From: an uncultured Clostridia bacterium
Lineage (GTDB): Bacteria; Bacillota; Clostridia; Oscillospirales; Acutalibacteraceae
Reading direction: 5' to 3'
Assembly: GCA_944384815.1 (NCBI GenBank)
Contig: CALWUW010000002.1
Span: 1 to 64,000, forward strand
DNA length: 64,000 nt
Shown piece after piece: positions 8,049 through 17,867 of the stretch; position 1 is the stretch's first letter; every line of letters starts with the position of its first letter. A program made the position numbers and the translations under genes. Below the pieces are notes generated by a model. It made no database searches. It was given only the letters and a program-made list of their open reading frames with translations, and was not told where the DNA came from.

Positions 8049-8916
8049 GCTGAAAACCGTTCTTTTTTGTGCCCATTTGCAATTTCGCAAGTGGAGGGTT
8101 TCCCCCAGAATCTACATTATAGGTATTCTTCTTTTCGCTTTTGCTTTTGGGGAATACAGAGGTGCGGCGGAGCTGGCTAAAAGCCAGGGAATGAGCGTTT
8201 CCTGCTGGATGTTTCCCTTCTACCTTTCCTCCGCTACCGTACGCGGCACATTTGGATGCATCACCGTACTTCTGTTTTGTAATGCACCCTTTGAAGACGG
8301 GCATACACCTTTTGTGCTGATCCGCACCGGACGGAAGGTTTGGGCTCTGGGGCAGATTCTCTATATACTGGAGGCATCCTTCTTCTATACGCTGCTGCAT
8401 GTGGTTCTCAGCGTGGTGACGGCGGTTCCCCATGTTTGGTTTTCTGCCGGATGGGGCAGCGTTATGAAAATTTTGGCAAGCGGGACGATCCAGTCGGTAA
8501 ACGGAATGCCGCTGTTATATTGGGTGGATCCTTCCATTCTGGAGAATTTTACGCCTTTTACCGCAATGCTCCTGGCTTTTATCTCTATGTGGCTGGTGTC
8601 GGTTTTTTTTGGTACGATGATCTTTTGCCTGAATCTTCTCAGCGGACGGGGCGCGGGAATTTTCGCAGCGGGCATTCTGATTTTTATTTCTTATTTTTCC
8701 ATGGTAGCCGGAATGATTCGGTACGGGTTTATCCTGCAGTATTTTTCCCCCCTGAACTGGGCTTCCGTTTCCGGAGTGGATTGGTGTCGGACCGGCCAGT
8801 TTCCTCCCCCGGAGTATGCTATGAGTCTGCTTTTGGCAGGAAGTATACTCTTTTCTGTGATTTCTGTCATAGCTTTTTGCAAAAAAGACCCTGTGTTCCG
8901 GAAAGGAGAATTGTAA
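8041..8916 (+). CDS. ABC-2 type permease, second subunit
   Basis: 291 residues with about six to seven hydrophobic segments, many aromatic residues and no recognisable soluble domain. AAGGAGG lies five bases before the ATG at 8041, inside the end of the first permease gene. The ATPase gene begins one base after its stop codon. It probably pairs with the 7254-8048 product to form a heterodimeric membrane channel driven by the 8918-9574 ATPase. Sequence similarity to named families is not obvious by eye, so the call depends on topology and operon context. Confidence 0.78.
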   Translation: MTKLKTVLFCAHLQFRKWRVSPRIYIIGILLFAFAFGEYRGAAELAKSQGMSVSCWMFPFYLSSATVRGTFGCITVLLFCNAPFEDGHTPFVLIRTGRKVWALGQILYILEASFFYTLLHVVLSVVTAVPHVWFSAGWGSVMKILASGTIQSVNGMPLLYWVDPSILENFTPFTAMLLAFISMWLVSVFFGTMIFCLNLLSGRGAGIFAAGILIFISYFSMVAGMIRYGFILQYFSPLNWASVSGVDWCRTGQFPPPEYAMSLLLAGSILFSVISVIAFCKKDPVFRKGEL

Positions 8917-8917
8917 T

Positions 8918-9574
8918 ATGGAAAAATGGATTGTACAAGTGGAAGACGCCGTGAAAACCTTCGGGGAAACCGTGGCGCTGAGTCATGTTTCGGTATCCTT
9001 TGAGCGGGGACGGATTCACGGGCTGATTGGCCGGAACGGATCGGGGAAGACTGTTCTGCTGAAATGTATCTGCGGATTTATGGGCCTGACGTCCGGAACT
9101 GTTTATCGGGATGGGCAGCTTGTCCGCCCTTCCCAGCCGCAGGATGTGGGAGTGATTATTGAGGATCCCGGATTTGTGGGCTCTGTCAGCGGCTTTAAAA
9201 ATTTGAAGTACCTGGCTTCCATTCGGGGCGGGCTAAGTGACGAAGAACTTCGGGCTGTTTTGGAGCAGGTGGGGCTGGACCCGGAGAGCAAGAAGCAGGT
9301 GCGGAAATATTCCCTGGGAATGCGGCATCGTTTGGGAATTGCCCAAGCTATTATGGAAAAACCGAAGCTTCTTTTGTTGGACGAGCCCATGAACGGCCTG
9401 GATAAACAGGGTGTTTTGGAAATTCGTGCACTTTTAAGGCGGCTGAAGGAAGAAGGTGCCACCATTATCCTTTCTTCCCATTATGTGGAAGATATTGAAA
9501 GCCTGTGCGACACGGTATGCGAAATGGAAAACGGGACGCTGACGCAGTTGGAATGGCCGCCGAAGCAGCCGTAG
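8918..9574 (+). CDS. ABC transporter ATP-binding protein (BcrA/LanF-like)
   Basis: 218 residues. Walker A GRNGSGKT (38-45), signature SLGMRHR (132-138) and Walker B LLLLDEP (151-157) are all present. The Q-loop glutamine is replaced by glutamate in VIIEDPGF (79-86), as commonly seen in the bacitracin/lantibiotic-resistance type ABC-2 ATPases. The protein is short and lacks the C-terminal extension of BcrA. It energises the two permeases just upstream. The next gene, the second secreted protein, is 144 bases downstream without an intervening terminator. Confidence 0.93.
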   Translation: MEKWIVQVEDAVKTFGETVALSHVSVSFERGRIHGLIGRNGSGKTVLLKCICGFMGLTSGTVYRDGQLVRPSQPQDVGVIIEDPGFVGSVSGFKNLKYLASIRGGLSDEELRAVLEQVGLDPESKKQVRKYSLGMRHRLGIAQAIMEKPKLLLLDEPMNGLDKQGVLEIRALLRRLKEEGATIILSSHYVEDIESLCDTVCEMENGTLTQLEWPPKQP

Positions 9575-9718
9575 AGGTAAAATAGGAAAGCAAGAGGAGC
9601 GGACAGTGAAATTTAGACGGTTAGAGGGTAAAATTCAGATGGTAAAAGGTGTGATTTCCATACAGCGAATGGAAAAACTCCAACGGCTTTCGTTATAAAA
9701 AATAAAGGAGGATTCAAA

Positions 9719-10135
9719 ATGAAAAAGAAAATCATCGCGCTGCTAACCTGTGTGTTGCTTTTCCTTTCTGTTTCCGCCCCTGCCTTTGCGATGGACTACA
9801 CTCTGCTTTTTACGCAGCCCTTCTCTGATTCTTTCCGAAGCAGCACGGGAGTGAGGGCGGACGGGGAATTAACGCCCTGGATCCAGCCTTCCCATACCAC
9901 AACGCCCACCACCTATTTTCTGGTTGTGGATCCCAGGGAAGATGATGACTATTCGAAAATTACCGGTGAACTTGTACCGGTTACAAATATTATTTCCGGT
10001 GTGTGTGACACTGTGAGAAGGTCTTTAACCTATGCTCCCAATTATGGAGGGCGTGGCCAAAAGTACTGTGTGGGAGCCTACCCTTCCTATACGGATTTTC
10101 TTGCTTACCCGATCATCGGAAGTTGGGAGCCATAA
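9719..10135 (+). CDS. Small secreted protein, copy 2
   Basis: 138 residues, paralogue of the 5608-6027 product. AAAGGAGG lies seven bases before the ATG. The signal peptide is conserved in plan (MKKK, hydrophobic core, PAFA before the cut). The mature protein keeps LTPWIQPS, TPTTYFLVVDPR, TVRRSLTY and CVGAYPSYTDFLAY and ends GSWEP. It differs mainly in the N-terminal 25 mature residues and has an additional cysteine (GVCDTV) where copy 1 has GVVSNVYNTV, so a disulphide is possible here but not in copy 1. Function unknown. Retention of a complete reading frame after duplication suggests selection. Confidence 0.83.
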   Translation: MKKKIIALLTCVLLFLSVSAPAFAMDYTLLFTQPFSDSFRSSTGVRADGELTPWIQPSHTTTPTTYFLVVDPREDDDYSKITGELVPVTNIISGVCDTVRRSLTYAPNYGGRGQKYCVGAYPSYTDFLAYPIIGSWEP

Positions 10136-10184
10136 TTTTCTGCCGGTTTTATTTCCGTGAAAAACAAATTTAAAAGGGGGCGAT

Positions 10185-11351
10185 ATGATGAAAAGAAGGA
10201 TTCACGCAGGGAATAGCAGAATATTGTCTGTGTTGACTGCGTTGGCCGTATCAATTGCTTTTCTTTTGGTGCTGCCGGCCTGCGGCTCGGTGGAAAAAGA
10301 GCAGATGGATCTTCCCAGAAATCTGTATATTCAGCTTCCTCCAGAAACGGAGGTTCCTTCTAAGGCAGTGCAGTATAAAGTTTCCCTTTGGTTTGGAGAC
10401 GCTGCTCAAATAGAAGAGGATCTTATGCATGCGCCTGTGGTGAAAACGGAGCTTTCACCCACGGGAGGGCAATCCTTTCTGGCGGAAAACGGGGAAGGCA
10501 TTTATTTTGGATACAGCGATGCTTCGCCGGCACCGGATGGAAATCCCACAACCTTTGGTTATTTTCAGCCATATCATGAAAAAACCCGGATAACGGATTC
10601 TTATGCTTATTTTACCTACGGGGCGGGGCCTTATCTTTCAAACTCGCCTTCCTTTGCGCCCTATAACAGCAAACTGAGTTATGGCCAGGATGACCTTTCT
10701 TTCCTTCCCATGAAGGAAGCCCAACAGGCGATTGTTGATTTTCTGGCCTCCTGGGGTGTTTCCGTGGTGCCATGGGAAGCCTACAGCGTGGATCTGCAAG
10801 GACTGCGGGAGCACCGTCAAATTCAACTGGATTATTTCTCCGATACAAACAAAAGCCTGAAGCAGGAAATAGAGAAGTTGGGAGACTTTACGGCGGAGGA
10901 CGAAGCGTATTATCTGTTTTTCCGCCAGGTGGTGGATGAGCTGACCGTTTTGGACGCTAATTGGAGACCGCTGGACAAACGTTTGGGACCTCAATCCGGA
11001 GCACAGGTGAAATGGTCCTCCAGAGGAATCGAAGATTTTGAGGGAGGCTGTTTCTTTCAGGTGGAGGAAGCGGAGGAAGAGTATTCGCTGCTTTCCCGGG
11101 AGCAGGCGCTGGAAGAGCTCCTGGAGCCCTATGTGGGTCTTGAACGGCTGAATCGGGAAACGACGATTCTTTCCGCCGAGCTTTGTTATGTGCCCATATA
11201 TGAAGCGGAAGACAGGCTGCTTCTGATGCCGGCCTGGGTGTTTATTACGGAAACCTGGGTAAGTTTGCCCGGCCAACCTATCGCGCAGTATGATTATCTT
11301 GCGGTGCATGCAGGGACCGGCGAGCTCCTTCATCTGAGAGAGTTGGAATGA
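10185..11351 (+). CDS. Lipoprotein, copy 2
   Basis: 388 residues, paralogue of the lipoprotein at 6115-7257. Two adjacent ATGs (10185 and 10188) follow AGGGGG; either may be used. The signal peptide ends in lipobox LPAC. From the VEKEQMDLPRNLYIQL block on, the two copies are very similar, with short insertions or changes around the SPSFAPYNS stretch and the C-terminal 40 residues. It is followed immediately by the permease stub. Whether copy 2 serves secreted protein 2 specifically (cognate pairs) cannot be settled from the sequence. Confidence 0.83.
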   Translation: MMKRRIHAGNSRILSVLTALAVSIAFLLVLPACGSVEKEQMDLPRNLYIQLPPETEVPSKAVQYKVSLWFGDAAQIEEDLMHAPVVKTELSPTGGQSFLAENGEGIYFGYSDASPAPDGNPTTFGYFQPYHEKTRITDSYAYFTYGAGPYLSNSPSFAPYNSKLSYGQDDLSFLPMKEAQQAIVDFLASWGVSVVPWEAYSVDLQGLREHRQIQLDYFSDTNKSLKQEIEKLGDFTAEDEAYYLFFRQVVDELTVLDANWRPLDKRLGPQSGAQVKWSSRGIEDFEGGCFFQVEEAEEEYSLLSREQALEELLEPYVGLERLNRETTILSAELCYVPIYEAEDRLLLMPAWVFITETWVSLPGQPIAQYDYLAVHAGTGELLHLRELE

Positions 11352-11401
11352 CATTCCTCAGGAATTTTCGCCAGGATCTGAAGCGTGTTCCTTTGAAGTG
11401 A
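11348..11401 (+). pseudogene. Truncated start of the ABC-2 permease gene (duplication scar)
   Basis: The 18-codon frame begins in the ATGA overlap with lipoprotein 2 and reads MTFLRNFRQDLKR, matching the first permease start MMFLRVFRQDLKR, then leaves the homology and stops. It marks the right end of the duplicated unit and shows the original gene order. It is too short to be functional as a permease. Confidence 0.85.
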
Positions 11402-11410
11402 ATAACGGAA

Positions 11411-11450
11411 ACTTCCCTGAAGCTATTTGTCCGCTTCAGGGAAGTTTTTT
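11411..11450 (+). terminator. Intrinsic terminator ending the duplicated cassette
   Basis: A 13-bp perfect stem (ACTTCCCTGAAGC and its complement), a nine-base loop and a following T6 run. Confidence 0.92.
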
Positions 11451-11497
11451 ATGGGAAAAGAGGATGCGAATTTTTCCCGGGAGAACAGGCGAAACAA

Positions 11498-11526
11498 TTG
11501 ACAAAATAAATGTTCCGCAGTAATAT
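11498..11526 (+). promoter_or_regulatory. uvrB promoter
   Basis: TTGACA (11498-11503), 17-base spacer, TAATAT (11521-11526). Transcription would begin near 11533, inside or next to the candidate LexA box. Confidence 0.7.
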
Positions 11527-11534
11527 GAATACGA

Positions 11535-11548
11535 CAAACATTTGTGCG
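11535..11548 (-). promoter_or_regulatory. Candidate LexA (SOS) box of uvrBA
   Basis: Read on the minus strand the 14 bases are CGCACAAATGTTTG, one mismatch from the Bacillus-type LexA consensus CGAACRNRYGTTYG. It sits just downstream of the -10 hexamer, a place where a bound repressor would block initiation. uvrB/uvrA belong to the SOS regulon in many Firmicutes. Confidence 0.6.
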
Positions 11549-11635
11549 ATAAAATACAGGATGGAAGGGCACCAATTCTTTTTGTAAAGGAAAATTCAGG
11601 CGCTTTCTGCCTTTTTATGTTTACGGAGGGGAATT

Positions 11636-13621
11636 ATGAGCCAACAGGACCAGATGGGAACCTTTCGGTTGGTTTCTTCCTATAAACCTACCGGGGATCA
11701 GCCGGAAGCCATTGCCAAACTGGTGGAAGGTGTTAACCGGGGGGATCGGGAACAGACTTTGCTGGGGGTTACAGGCTCCGGCAAGACATTTACCATGGCC
11801 AATATTATTGCCCAGGTGCAGAAACCTACTCTGGTTTTAGCACATAATAAGACGCTGGCGGCACAGCTCTGCAGTGAGTTTAGGGAATTTTTTCCGGATT
11901 CGGCTGTGGAATATTTTGTGTCGTACTATGACTACTATCAGCCGGAGGCTTACATTGCCACAACGGACACGTATATTGAAAAGGATTCGGCCATCAATGA
12001 TGAAATTGATAAATTGCGCCATTCCGCTACCAGCGCTCTTTCCGAGCGGCGGGACGTGATCATCGTAGCCAGTGTATCCTGCATTTATAGCTTGGGTAAT
12101 CCTATTGATTACCGCACCATGGTAATTTCTTTGCGTCCCGGGATGCAGAAAAGCCGGGATGAAGTTCTGAAAAAATTAGTGGAGCTGCAGTATGAGCGAA
12201 ATGACGTGAATTTTATTCGCAATAAATTTCGGGTGCGGGGAGACACCGTGGAAATTTTTCCGGCCCAGAGCAGTGAAAATATTATCCGCGTGGAATTTTT
12301 TGGAGATGAAGTGGACCGGATCACCGAGTTGAACGCGCTTACCGGTGAGTTCCGGGCGGAACTGAAACATGTGGCCATCTATCCGGCTTCTCATTATATT
12401 GTTCCCCGGGAAAAAATGCAGAAAGCCATTGCGGACATTGAAGCGGAAATGGAAGAGCGGGTGAAGTTCTTTGAAGAAAAAGGCCGGCTGATCGAAGCGC
12501 AGAGGATTCGGGAACGAACCCGGTATGACGTGGAGATGCTGGGGGAAATAGGATTCTGCAAAGGGATTGAAAACTATTCCCGGGTTTTGTCCGGCCGGGA
12601 GCCGGGCAGTGCCCCTTATACTTTGCTGGACTATTTCCCTAAGGATTACCTTTTGTTTGTGGATGAATCCCATGTGACTCTGCCCCAGGTGCGGGCCATG
12701 TACGCCGGGGATAAAGCCCGGAAAGAATCTCTCATCGATTTTGGATTCCGGCTACCCTCCGCTTTGGACAATCGTCCGCTGAATTTTGATGAGTTTTATG
12801 ACCGGGTGAATCAGGTAGTATTTGTCAGCGCCACGCCGGGAGATTTTGAAAAGGAGCATTCCGCCCAGACGGTGGAGCAGGTGATCCGCCCCACAGGCCT
12901 GGTGGATCCGGAAATTACCGTAAAGCCCACGGAAGGGCAGATCGACGATCTGATCTCCCAGATTCATCTTTGTACGGAGAAAGAGCAACGAGTTTTGATA
13001 ACCACCCTTACCAAGAAAATGGCGGAAGACCTTACGGATTATTTGGAAAACATGGGAATTCGTGTGCGGTATATGCACCACGATGTAGACACTTTGGAAC
13101 GTATGGAGATCATTCGGGATTTACGGCTGGGAGAATTCGATGTTTTAGTGGGCATCAATCTTTTGCGGGAAGGATTGGATATTCCGGAAGTTTCTTTGGT
13201 GGCCATTCTGGATGCCGATAAGGAAGGATTCCTGCGTTCGGAACGCTCGTTGATCCAGACCATTGGCCGCGCCGCCAGAAACGCGGAAGGCCGGGTGATT
13301 ATGTACGCGGATGAAGTGACGCCAAGCATGGAGGCCGCCATTCGGGAAACCAACCGTCGCCGGGAGATCCAGATGGAGTATAATAAGAAACACGGGATCA
13401 TTCCCAAAACCATTATCAAAAAAGTGCAGGATATTTTGGAAATCTCCTCCAGAAAAGAAGAAAAAGCGTCGGGTAAAAAGCGCAGGCTGACGGCGGAAGA
13501 GCGCCGCAGGATGATTGAACAGCTGACAAAAGAAATGAAGGCTGCAGCCAAACTACTGGAATTCGAGCATGCGGCGTATCTTCGGGATGAAATTAAAAAG
13601 CTTCAGGACGGAAACGGATAA
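11636..13621 (+). CDS. uvrB: Excinuclease ABC subunit B
   Basis: 661 residues, normal length. Walker A is GVTGSGKT (44-51); the [10 protein letters not shown] block (about 97-106) is the beta-hairpin that clamps DNA around a lesion; helicase motifs continue to QTIGRAARN. The C-terminus carries the UVR motif that binds UvrC (about residues 625-660). UvrB verifies damage delivered by UvrA and loads UvrC in nucleotide excision repair. The start ATG has GGAGGGG upstream. It is followed 20 bases later by uvrA, and both probably come from the promoter at 11498 under SOS control. Confidence 0.98.
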   Translation: MSQQDQMGTFRLVSSYKPTGDQPEAIAKLVEGVNRGDREQTLLGVTGSGKTFTMANIIAQVQKPTLVLAHNKTLAAQLCSEFREFFPDSAVEYFVSYYDYYQPEAYIATTDTYIEKDSAINDEIDKLRHSATSALSERRDVIIVASVSCIYSLGNPIDYRTMVISLRPGMQKSRDEVLKKLVELQYERNDVNFIRNKFRVRGDTVEIFPAQSSENIIRVEFFGDEVDRITELNALTGEFRAELKHVAIYPASHYIVPREKMQKAIADIEAEMEERVKFFEEKGRLIEAQRIRERTRYDVEMLGEIGFCKGIENYSRVLSGREPGSAPYTLLDYFPKDYLLFVDESHVTLPQVRAMYAGDKARKESLIDFGFRLPSALDNRPLNFDEFYDRVNQVVFVSATPGDFEKEHSAQTVEQVIRPTGLVDPEITVKPTEGQIDDLISQIHLCTEKEQRVLITTLTKKMAEDLTDYLENMGIRVRYMHHDVDTLERMEIIRDLRLGEFDVLVGINLLREGLDIPEVSLVAILDADKEGFLRSERSLIQTIGRAARNAEGRVIMYADEVTPSMEAAIRETNRRREIQMEYNKKHGIIPKTIIKKVQDILEISSRKEEKASGKKRRLTAEERRRMIEQLTKEMKAAAKLLEFEHAAYLRDEIKKLQDGNG

Positions 13622-13641
13622 AATTAAGAAAGAGGAACGAT

Positions 13642-16464
13642 ATGAGCATATCCAAATTGATTGTAAAGGGCGCCCGGGAACACAATTTGAAAAATATAGA
13701 TGTAGAGATCCCCAGAGATCAACTGGTGGTATTTACAGGGCTTTCCGGCTCCGGTAAAAGCTCCCTGGCGTTTGATACCATTTATGCGGAAGGGCAGAGA
13801 AGGTATGTAGAATCCCTTTCTTCCTATGCCCGCCAGTTTTTGGGGCAGATGGAAAAGCCGGATGTGGATTCCATCGAGGGGCTTTCACCTGCTATTTCCA
13901 TCGATCAAAAAACTACATCTAAGAACCCTCGGTCCACGGTGGGGACTGTTACCGAAATTTACGACTATCTGCGCCTTCTGTATGCCCGTATCGGTATTCC
14001 GCATTGCCCTATATGCGGGCGGGAGATCCAGCAGCAAACGGTGGATCAGATCGTAGATCAGGTGTTGGCGCTGCAGGAAGGAGCCCGTATTTTGGTTTTG
14101 GCGCCGGTTGTTCGGGGGCGGAAAGGCGAGCATGTTAAGGAATTCGAGTCTGCCCAGAGAAGCGGTTACGCCCGCGTTCGGGTGGATGGGGCCATTTACG
14201 ATCTTTCGGAAAAAATCCAGTTGGAAAAGAATAAAAAGCATACCATAGAGATTGTAGTGGATCGTTTGGTAATTCGTTCGGATATTCGTTCCCGGTTGGC
14301 GGATTCGGTGGAAACAGCGGCAGCGCTTTCCGGAGGGACGATCGTCGTCAGCGTGGTAGGGGGAGAAGACATTTCTTTCTCCCAAAGTTACGCTTGTCCG
14401 GAACATGGGATCAGCGTAGAAGAACTGTCTCCCCGGATGTTTTCTTTTAACAATCCTTTTGGCGCCTGCCCTAAATGCACTGGCCTGGGTGTATTTATGA
14501 AAATCGATCCGGATTTGGTTGTTCCCAATAAAAGCTTGTCTATTAACCAGGGAGGGCTGAAGGCCAGCGGCTGGGCTATGGAGGGAAATACCATTGCGGC
14601 CATGTATATGAAGGCTCTGGCGAAAAAATATCAGTTTTCCCTGGATACCCCTATTGAGGAACTGCCGGAGAAGATCGTGGATATTTTGCTTTACGGCACG
14701 AAAGGTGAAAAAATCGAAGTGGTTCGGGAAAGCGGAAGCGGCGTAGGGCGGTACACCGTGGAGTTTGAAGGGATCATCAATAATCTAGAACGGCGTTTCC
14801 GGGATACGCAAAGCAGCTGGATCAAAGAGGAAATCGAACACTATATGAGTGCCATTCCCTGCGATGCCTGCCACGGAAAGCGATTGTCCCCTGTGAGCCT
14901 TTCGGTTACGGTGGGCGGAATGAATATAGCGGATTTCTGCGACCTTTCGGTTACACAGGCACTTAATTTCCTGGATGCGTTGCAATTGACCGAGAGAGAA
15001 AAGATGATTTCCCGGTTGATTCTGAAGGAAATCAAGAATCGCCTGGGATTTTTGCGCAGTGTAGGATTGGAATACCTTACCCTTTCCCGGGCTTCGGGAA
15101 CGCTTTCCGGCGGGGAAAGCCAGCGGATCCGCCTGGCCACGCAGATTGGTTCTTCTTTAACAGGCGTGTTGTATATTCTGGATGAGCCCAGCATCGGACT
15201 GCACCAGCGGGACAACGATAAGCTTCTGGATACTTTAAAGCATTTGCGGGATTTGGGAAACACAGTTATTGTGGTAGAGCATGATGAGGACACGGTCCGT
15301 TCCGCGGACTATGTGCTGGATATCGGCCCGGGAGCGGGGATTCACGGCGGTGAAGTGATCTATGGCGGCGATGTAAAAGGACTTCTGAGGTGCGAGAAAA
15401 GCCTTACAGGGCAATATCTCAGCGGGAGAAAAAAGGTGGAAGTGCCGGAAACCCGCCGTAAAGGCAATGGGAAAACGCTGAAAATACTGGGAGCAAAGCA
15501 GAATAACCTGAAAAATATTGATGTGCAGATTCCTTTAGGAAAATTTGTTTGTGTAACAGGTGTTTCCGGTTCCGGAAAGTCTTCTTTGATCAACGAAATC
15601 CTGTATAAATATCTGGCGGCTGTTTTAAACGGCGCCAAAAGCCGCCCCGGCCTTTTTCGGCAGATTAAGGGGATTGAGGAACTGGATAAAGTCATTGAAA
15701 TCAATCAGGCGCCTATCGGCCGGACGCCTCGGTCCAATCCGGCCACTTATACCGGTGTATTTACGGACATTCGAGAACTGTATGCTTCCACCCAGGATGC
15801 CAAGATCCGCGGCTTCTCTTCCAGCCGGTTTTCCTTCAACGTGAAAGGCGGGCGGTGTGAGGCTTGCCAGGGAGATGGAATTCTGAAGATTGAAATGCAC
15901 TTTCTTCCGGATATCTATGTTCCTTGCGATGTATGTAAAGGAAAACGATACAATCGTGAAACGTTGGAAGTAAAATACAAAGGAAAAAGCATCTATGATG
16001 TGCTGGAAATGACGGTAGAAGAAGGTGTGGAATTTTTCGGAAGCTTCCCCAAAATTTCCCGGAAGCTGAAAACCTTGCAGGACGTGGGGCTGGGATATAT
16101 CAAAATCGGGCAGCCGGCCACAACCTTATCCGGCGGAGAGGCGCAGCGGGTAAAGCTGGCGGCGGAGCTGGGAAAACGTTCCACAGGAAAGACGATTTAT
16201 ATCCTGGATGAGCCCACTACCGGTCTTCACATCGCGGATGTGCACCGTTTGATTGATGTTCTGCAGAAACTGGTGGACGCAGGAAACACCGTGGTGGTTA
16301 TCGAGCATAATTTGGATCTGATCAAAACGGCGGATCATATTATTGACCTTGGTCCGGAAGGCGGAGATGCCGGTGGAACTGTGGTTGCGCAAGGAACACC
16401 GGAGCAGGTTGCGCAGGTGCCCCAGTCGTATACCGGCCAGTATCTGAAACGGATGTTGAAATAA
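13642..16464 (+). CDS. uvrA: Excinuclease ABC subunit A
   Basis: 940 residues with two ABC ATPase modules: Walker A GLSGSGKS (33-40), a second GVSGSGKS around residue 635, and two LSGGE signatures. Zinc-binding cysteine pairs are visible (CPIC, CPEHG/CPKC, and CEAC with CDVC). UvrA dimers scan DNA for bulky damage and hand over to UvrB. AAAGAGGA precedes the ATG. Ends without an evident terminator; the gap of about 150 bases to the chromate transporter genes holds nothing I can call. Confidence 0.98.
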   Translation: MSISKLIVKGAREHNLKNIDVEIPRDQLVVFTGLSGSGKSSLAFDTIYAEGQRRYVESLSSYARQFLGQMEKPDVDSIEGLSPAISIDQKTTSKNPRSTVGTVTEIYDYLRLLYARIGIPHCPICGREIQQQTVDQIVDQVLALQEGARILVLAPVVRGRKGEHVKEFESAQRSGYARVRVDGAIYDLSEKIQLEKNKKHTIEIVVDRLVIRSDIRSRLADSVETAAALSGGTIVVSVVGGEDISFSQSYACPEHGISVEELSPRMFSFNNPFGACPKCTGLGVFMKIDPDLVVPNKSLSINQGGLKASGWAMEGNTIAAMYMKALAKKYQFSLDTPIEELPEKIVDILLYGTKGEKIEVVRESGSGVGRYTVEFEGIINNLERRFRDTQSSWIKEEIEHYMSAIPCDACHGKRLSPVSLSVTVGGMNIADFCDLSVTQALNFLDALQLTEREKMISRLILKEIKNRLGFLRSVGLEYLTLSRASGTLSGGESQRIRLATQIGSSLTGVLYILDEPSIGLHQRDNDKLLDTLKHLRDLGNTVIVVEHDEDTVRSADYVLDIGPGAGIHGGEVIYGGDVKGLLRCEKSLTGQYLSGRKKVEVPETRRKGNGKTLKILGAKQNNLKNIDVQIPLGKFVCVTGVSGSGKSSLINEILYKYLAAVLNGAKSRPGLFRQIKGIEELDKVIEINQAPIGRTPRSNPATYTGVFTDIRELYASTQDAKIRGFSSSRFSFNVKGGRCEACQGDGILKIEMHFLPDIYVPCDVCKGKRYNRETLEVKYKGKSIYDVLEMTVEEGVEFFGSFPKISRKLKTLQDVGLGYIKIGQPATTLSGGEAQRVKLAAELGKRSTGKTIYILDEPTTGLHIADVHRLIDVLQKLVDAGNTVVVIEHNLDLIKTADHIIDLGPEGGDAGGTVVAQGTPEQVAQVPQSYTGQYLKRMLK

Positions 16465-16615
16465 ACTTTTTTTCGGCAGACAAGGTAAACTATCCCGTCC
16501 GGGCATGGGCATACGCAGGAAAACGATGGAAACAGACCGCATTATATGCTGCGGAGTGTTTGAAGATGAGCTCCTGGATATATGGAGCCTGCTGTTTTTA
16601 GAAAGTGGGAAAGAT

Positions 16616-17182
16616 ATGAACCGATGCAAACTCTACGGAAAGCTTTTCCTTTCCACCTTTAGCCTGAGCGCTTTTACATTTGGAGGAGGATATGTAATTG
16701 TTCCGTTAATGAAACGGAAGTTTGTGGATCGTTTTCACTGGCTGGAGGAGCAGGAAATGATGGATCTTACGGCTCTGGCTCAGTCCTGCCCCGGAGCCGT
16801 AGCCGTCAATGCGTCTATTATCGTGGGGTATCGGGTGTCGGGTATACTGGGAGCCTTGGTTTCAATTTTAGGCACGGTTTTGCCTCCTCTTTTGATTCTT
16901 TCCGTGCTGTCTTTGTTTTACGCGGCGTTTCAGTCGGATCCGGTAGTGAACGCGGTGCTGAAAGGAATGCAATCCGGTGTGGCGGCTGTTATTGCGGATG
17001 TAGTCGTATCCATGGGAGGTCAGATCGCCAAAGAGAAAAGTGTCCTTTCCTGGATAATTTTAGTGGGAAGCTTTTTTGCATCTTACTTTCTGGAAATCAA
17101 TGTGGTTTGGATCCTTTTGGTATGTGGAGCGCTGGGTGTACTTCAGCTGTTATTTCACCGGAAGGGGGAGGGAAACCTTTGA
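16616..17182 (+). CDS. Chromate transporter (CHR family), N-terminal-type half
   Basis: 188 residues from the ATG at 16616; a longer frame from 16505 adds residues atypical of the family. The block FTFGGGYVIVPLMKRKFVD (near 22-40) and the LAQSCPGAVAVN stretch are diagnostic of CHR half-transporters. Four to six membrane helices are expected. With the next gene it forms a split (bidomain-separated) ChrA transporter; such pairs are widespread in anaerobic Firmicutes and often have no proven link to chromate. The stop overlaps the next gene's start by four bases. Confidence 0.88.
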   Translation: MNRCKLYGKLFLSTFSLSAFTFGGGYVIVPLMKRKFVDRFHWLEEQEMMDLTALAQSCPGAVAVNASIIVGYRVSGILGALVSILGTVLPPLLILSVLSLFYAAFQSDPVVNAVLKGMQSGVAAVIADVVVSMGGQIAKEKSVLSWIILVGSFFASYFLEINVVWILLVCGALGVLQLLFHRKGEGNL

Positions 17183-17739
17183 TCTATCTGGAGCTTTTTT
17201 GGAGCTTTTTTCAAATCGGGCTTTTTAGTATCGGCGGCGGATATGCGGCTATGCCTCTGATTCAGGAGCAGGTGGTGCAGGTGCATCCCTGGCTCAGTGC
17301 AACGGAATTTATTGATCTTATCACCATTTCTCAGATGACCCCCGGCCCTATTGCCATTAACTCCGCAACGTTTGTGGGTATGCGAATTGCCGGTTTAGGG
17401 GGAGCGCTGGTAGCCACGGCGGGATGTGTATTTCCTTCCTGTATCCTGATGTTGATTTTGGCAAAACTTTATCTTCGCTATAAGAATATGACAGCGTTTC
17501 AGGGTGTCCTAAAAGGGCTTCGGCCAACAGTAGTAGCGCTGATCGCCTCCGCAGGCCTGACCATTCTCCTAACGGCGTTGTGGGGGGAAGAGATCTTATC
17601 TTCTCTTAGGGCGCCGGACTGGATAGCGGTAGTTTTGTTTGGGATTTCCTTTTTTGTTTTAAGGCGATATAAAGTGAATCCTATTTGGGTAATGGCAGGC
17701 AGCGGAATTTTAGGGGGAGCGTTATACTTGCTTCTGTGA
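17179..17739 (+). CDS. Chromate transporter (CHR family), second half
   Basis: 186 residues. I chose the TTG at 17179 (TTGA overlap with the preceding stop) because GGGGGAGGG lies just upstream and the protein then begins at the usual place of the family, IYLELFWSFFQIGLFSIGGG. ISQMTPGPIAIN is the paired family motif. It presumably dimerises with the 16616-17182 product. Two hairpins follow, of which the larger (17808-17850) is a candidate terminator for both strands. Confidence 0.87.
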   Translation: MIYLELFWSFFQIGLFSIGGGYAAMPLIQEQVVQVHPWLSATEFIDLITISQMTPGPIAINSATFVGMRIAGLGGALVATAGCVFPSCILMLILAKLYLRYKNMTAFQGVLKGLRPTVVALIASAGLTILLTALWGEEILSSLRAPDWIAVVLFGISFFVLRRYKVNPIWVMAGSGILGGALYLLL

Positions 17740-17796
17740 AAAAAATCAAGAAAAGAATGGCGATAAAAGGCTGGTATTGCTTTTTACCAGCTGCGC

Positions 17797-17850
17797 CAAA
17801 AAAGAAATCGAGGAGAAAGGCAACAAAACTTTTGTTGCCTTTCTCCTCGA
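17797..17850 (-). terminator. 21-bp perfect inverted repeat, bidirectional terminator
   Basis: TCGAGGAGAAAGGCAACAAAA (17808-17828) is followed after one base by its exact complement (17830-17850). On the minus strand the stem is followed by TTTCTTTTTT (17798-17807), so it best terminates the small minus-strand gene at 17868-17999; on the plus strand the T run is lacking. A second small hairpin (CTGGTA with TACCAG) lies at about 17771-17790. Confidence 0.7.
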
Positions 17851-17867
17851 TTAGGAAAGAAAAGGTA

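Larger units (their letters stand above)
9640..11387 (+). repeat. Segmental duplication, copy 2
   Basis: Collinear with 5525-7294 from the leader (GTGATT, then TTCGTTATAAAAAATAAAGG, both shared) to CGCCAGGATCTGAA in the permease start. Copy 2 lacks the strong promoter of copy 1 and probably depends on read-through from the ATPase gene. The coding parts are intact but the permease part is truncated. Confidence 0.85.
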
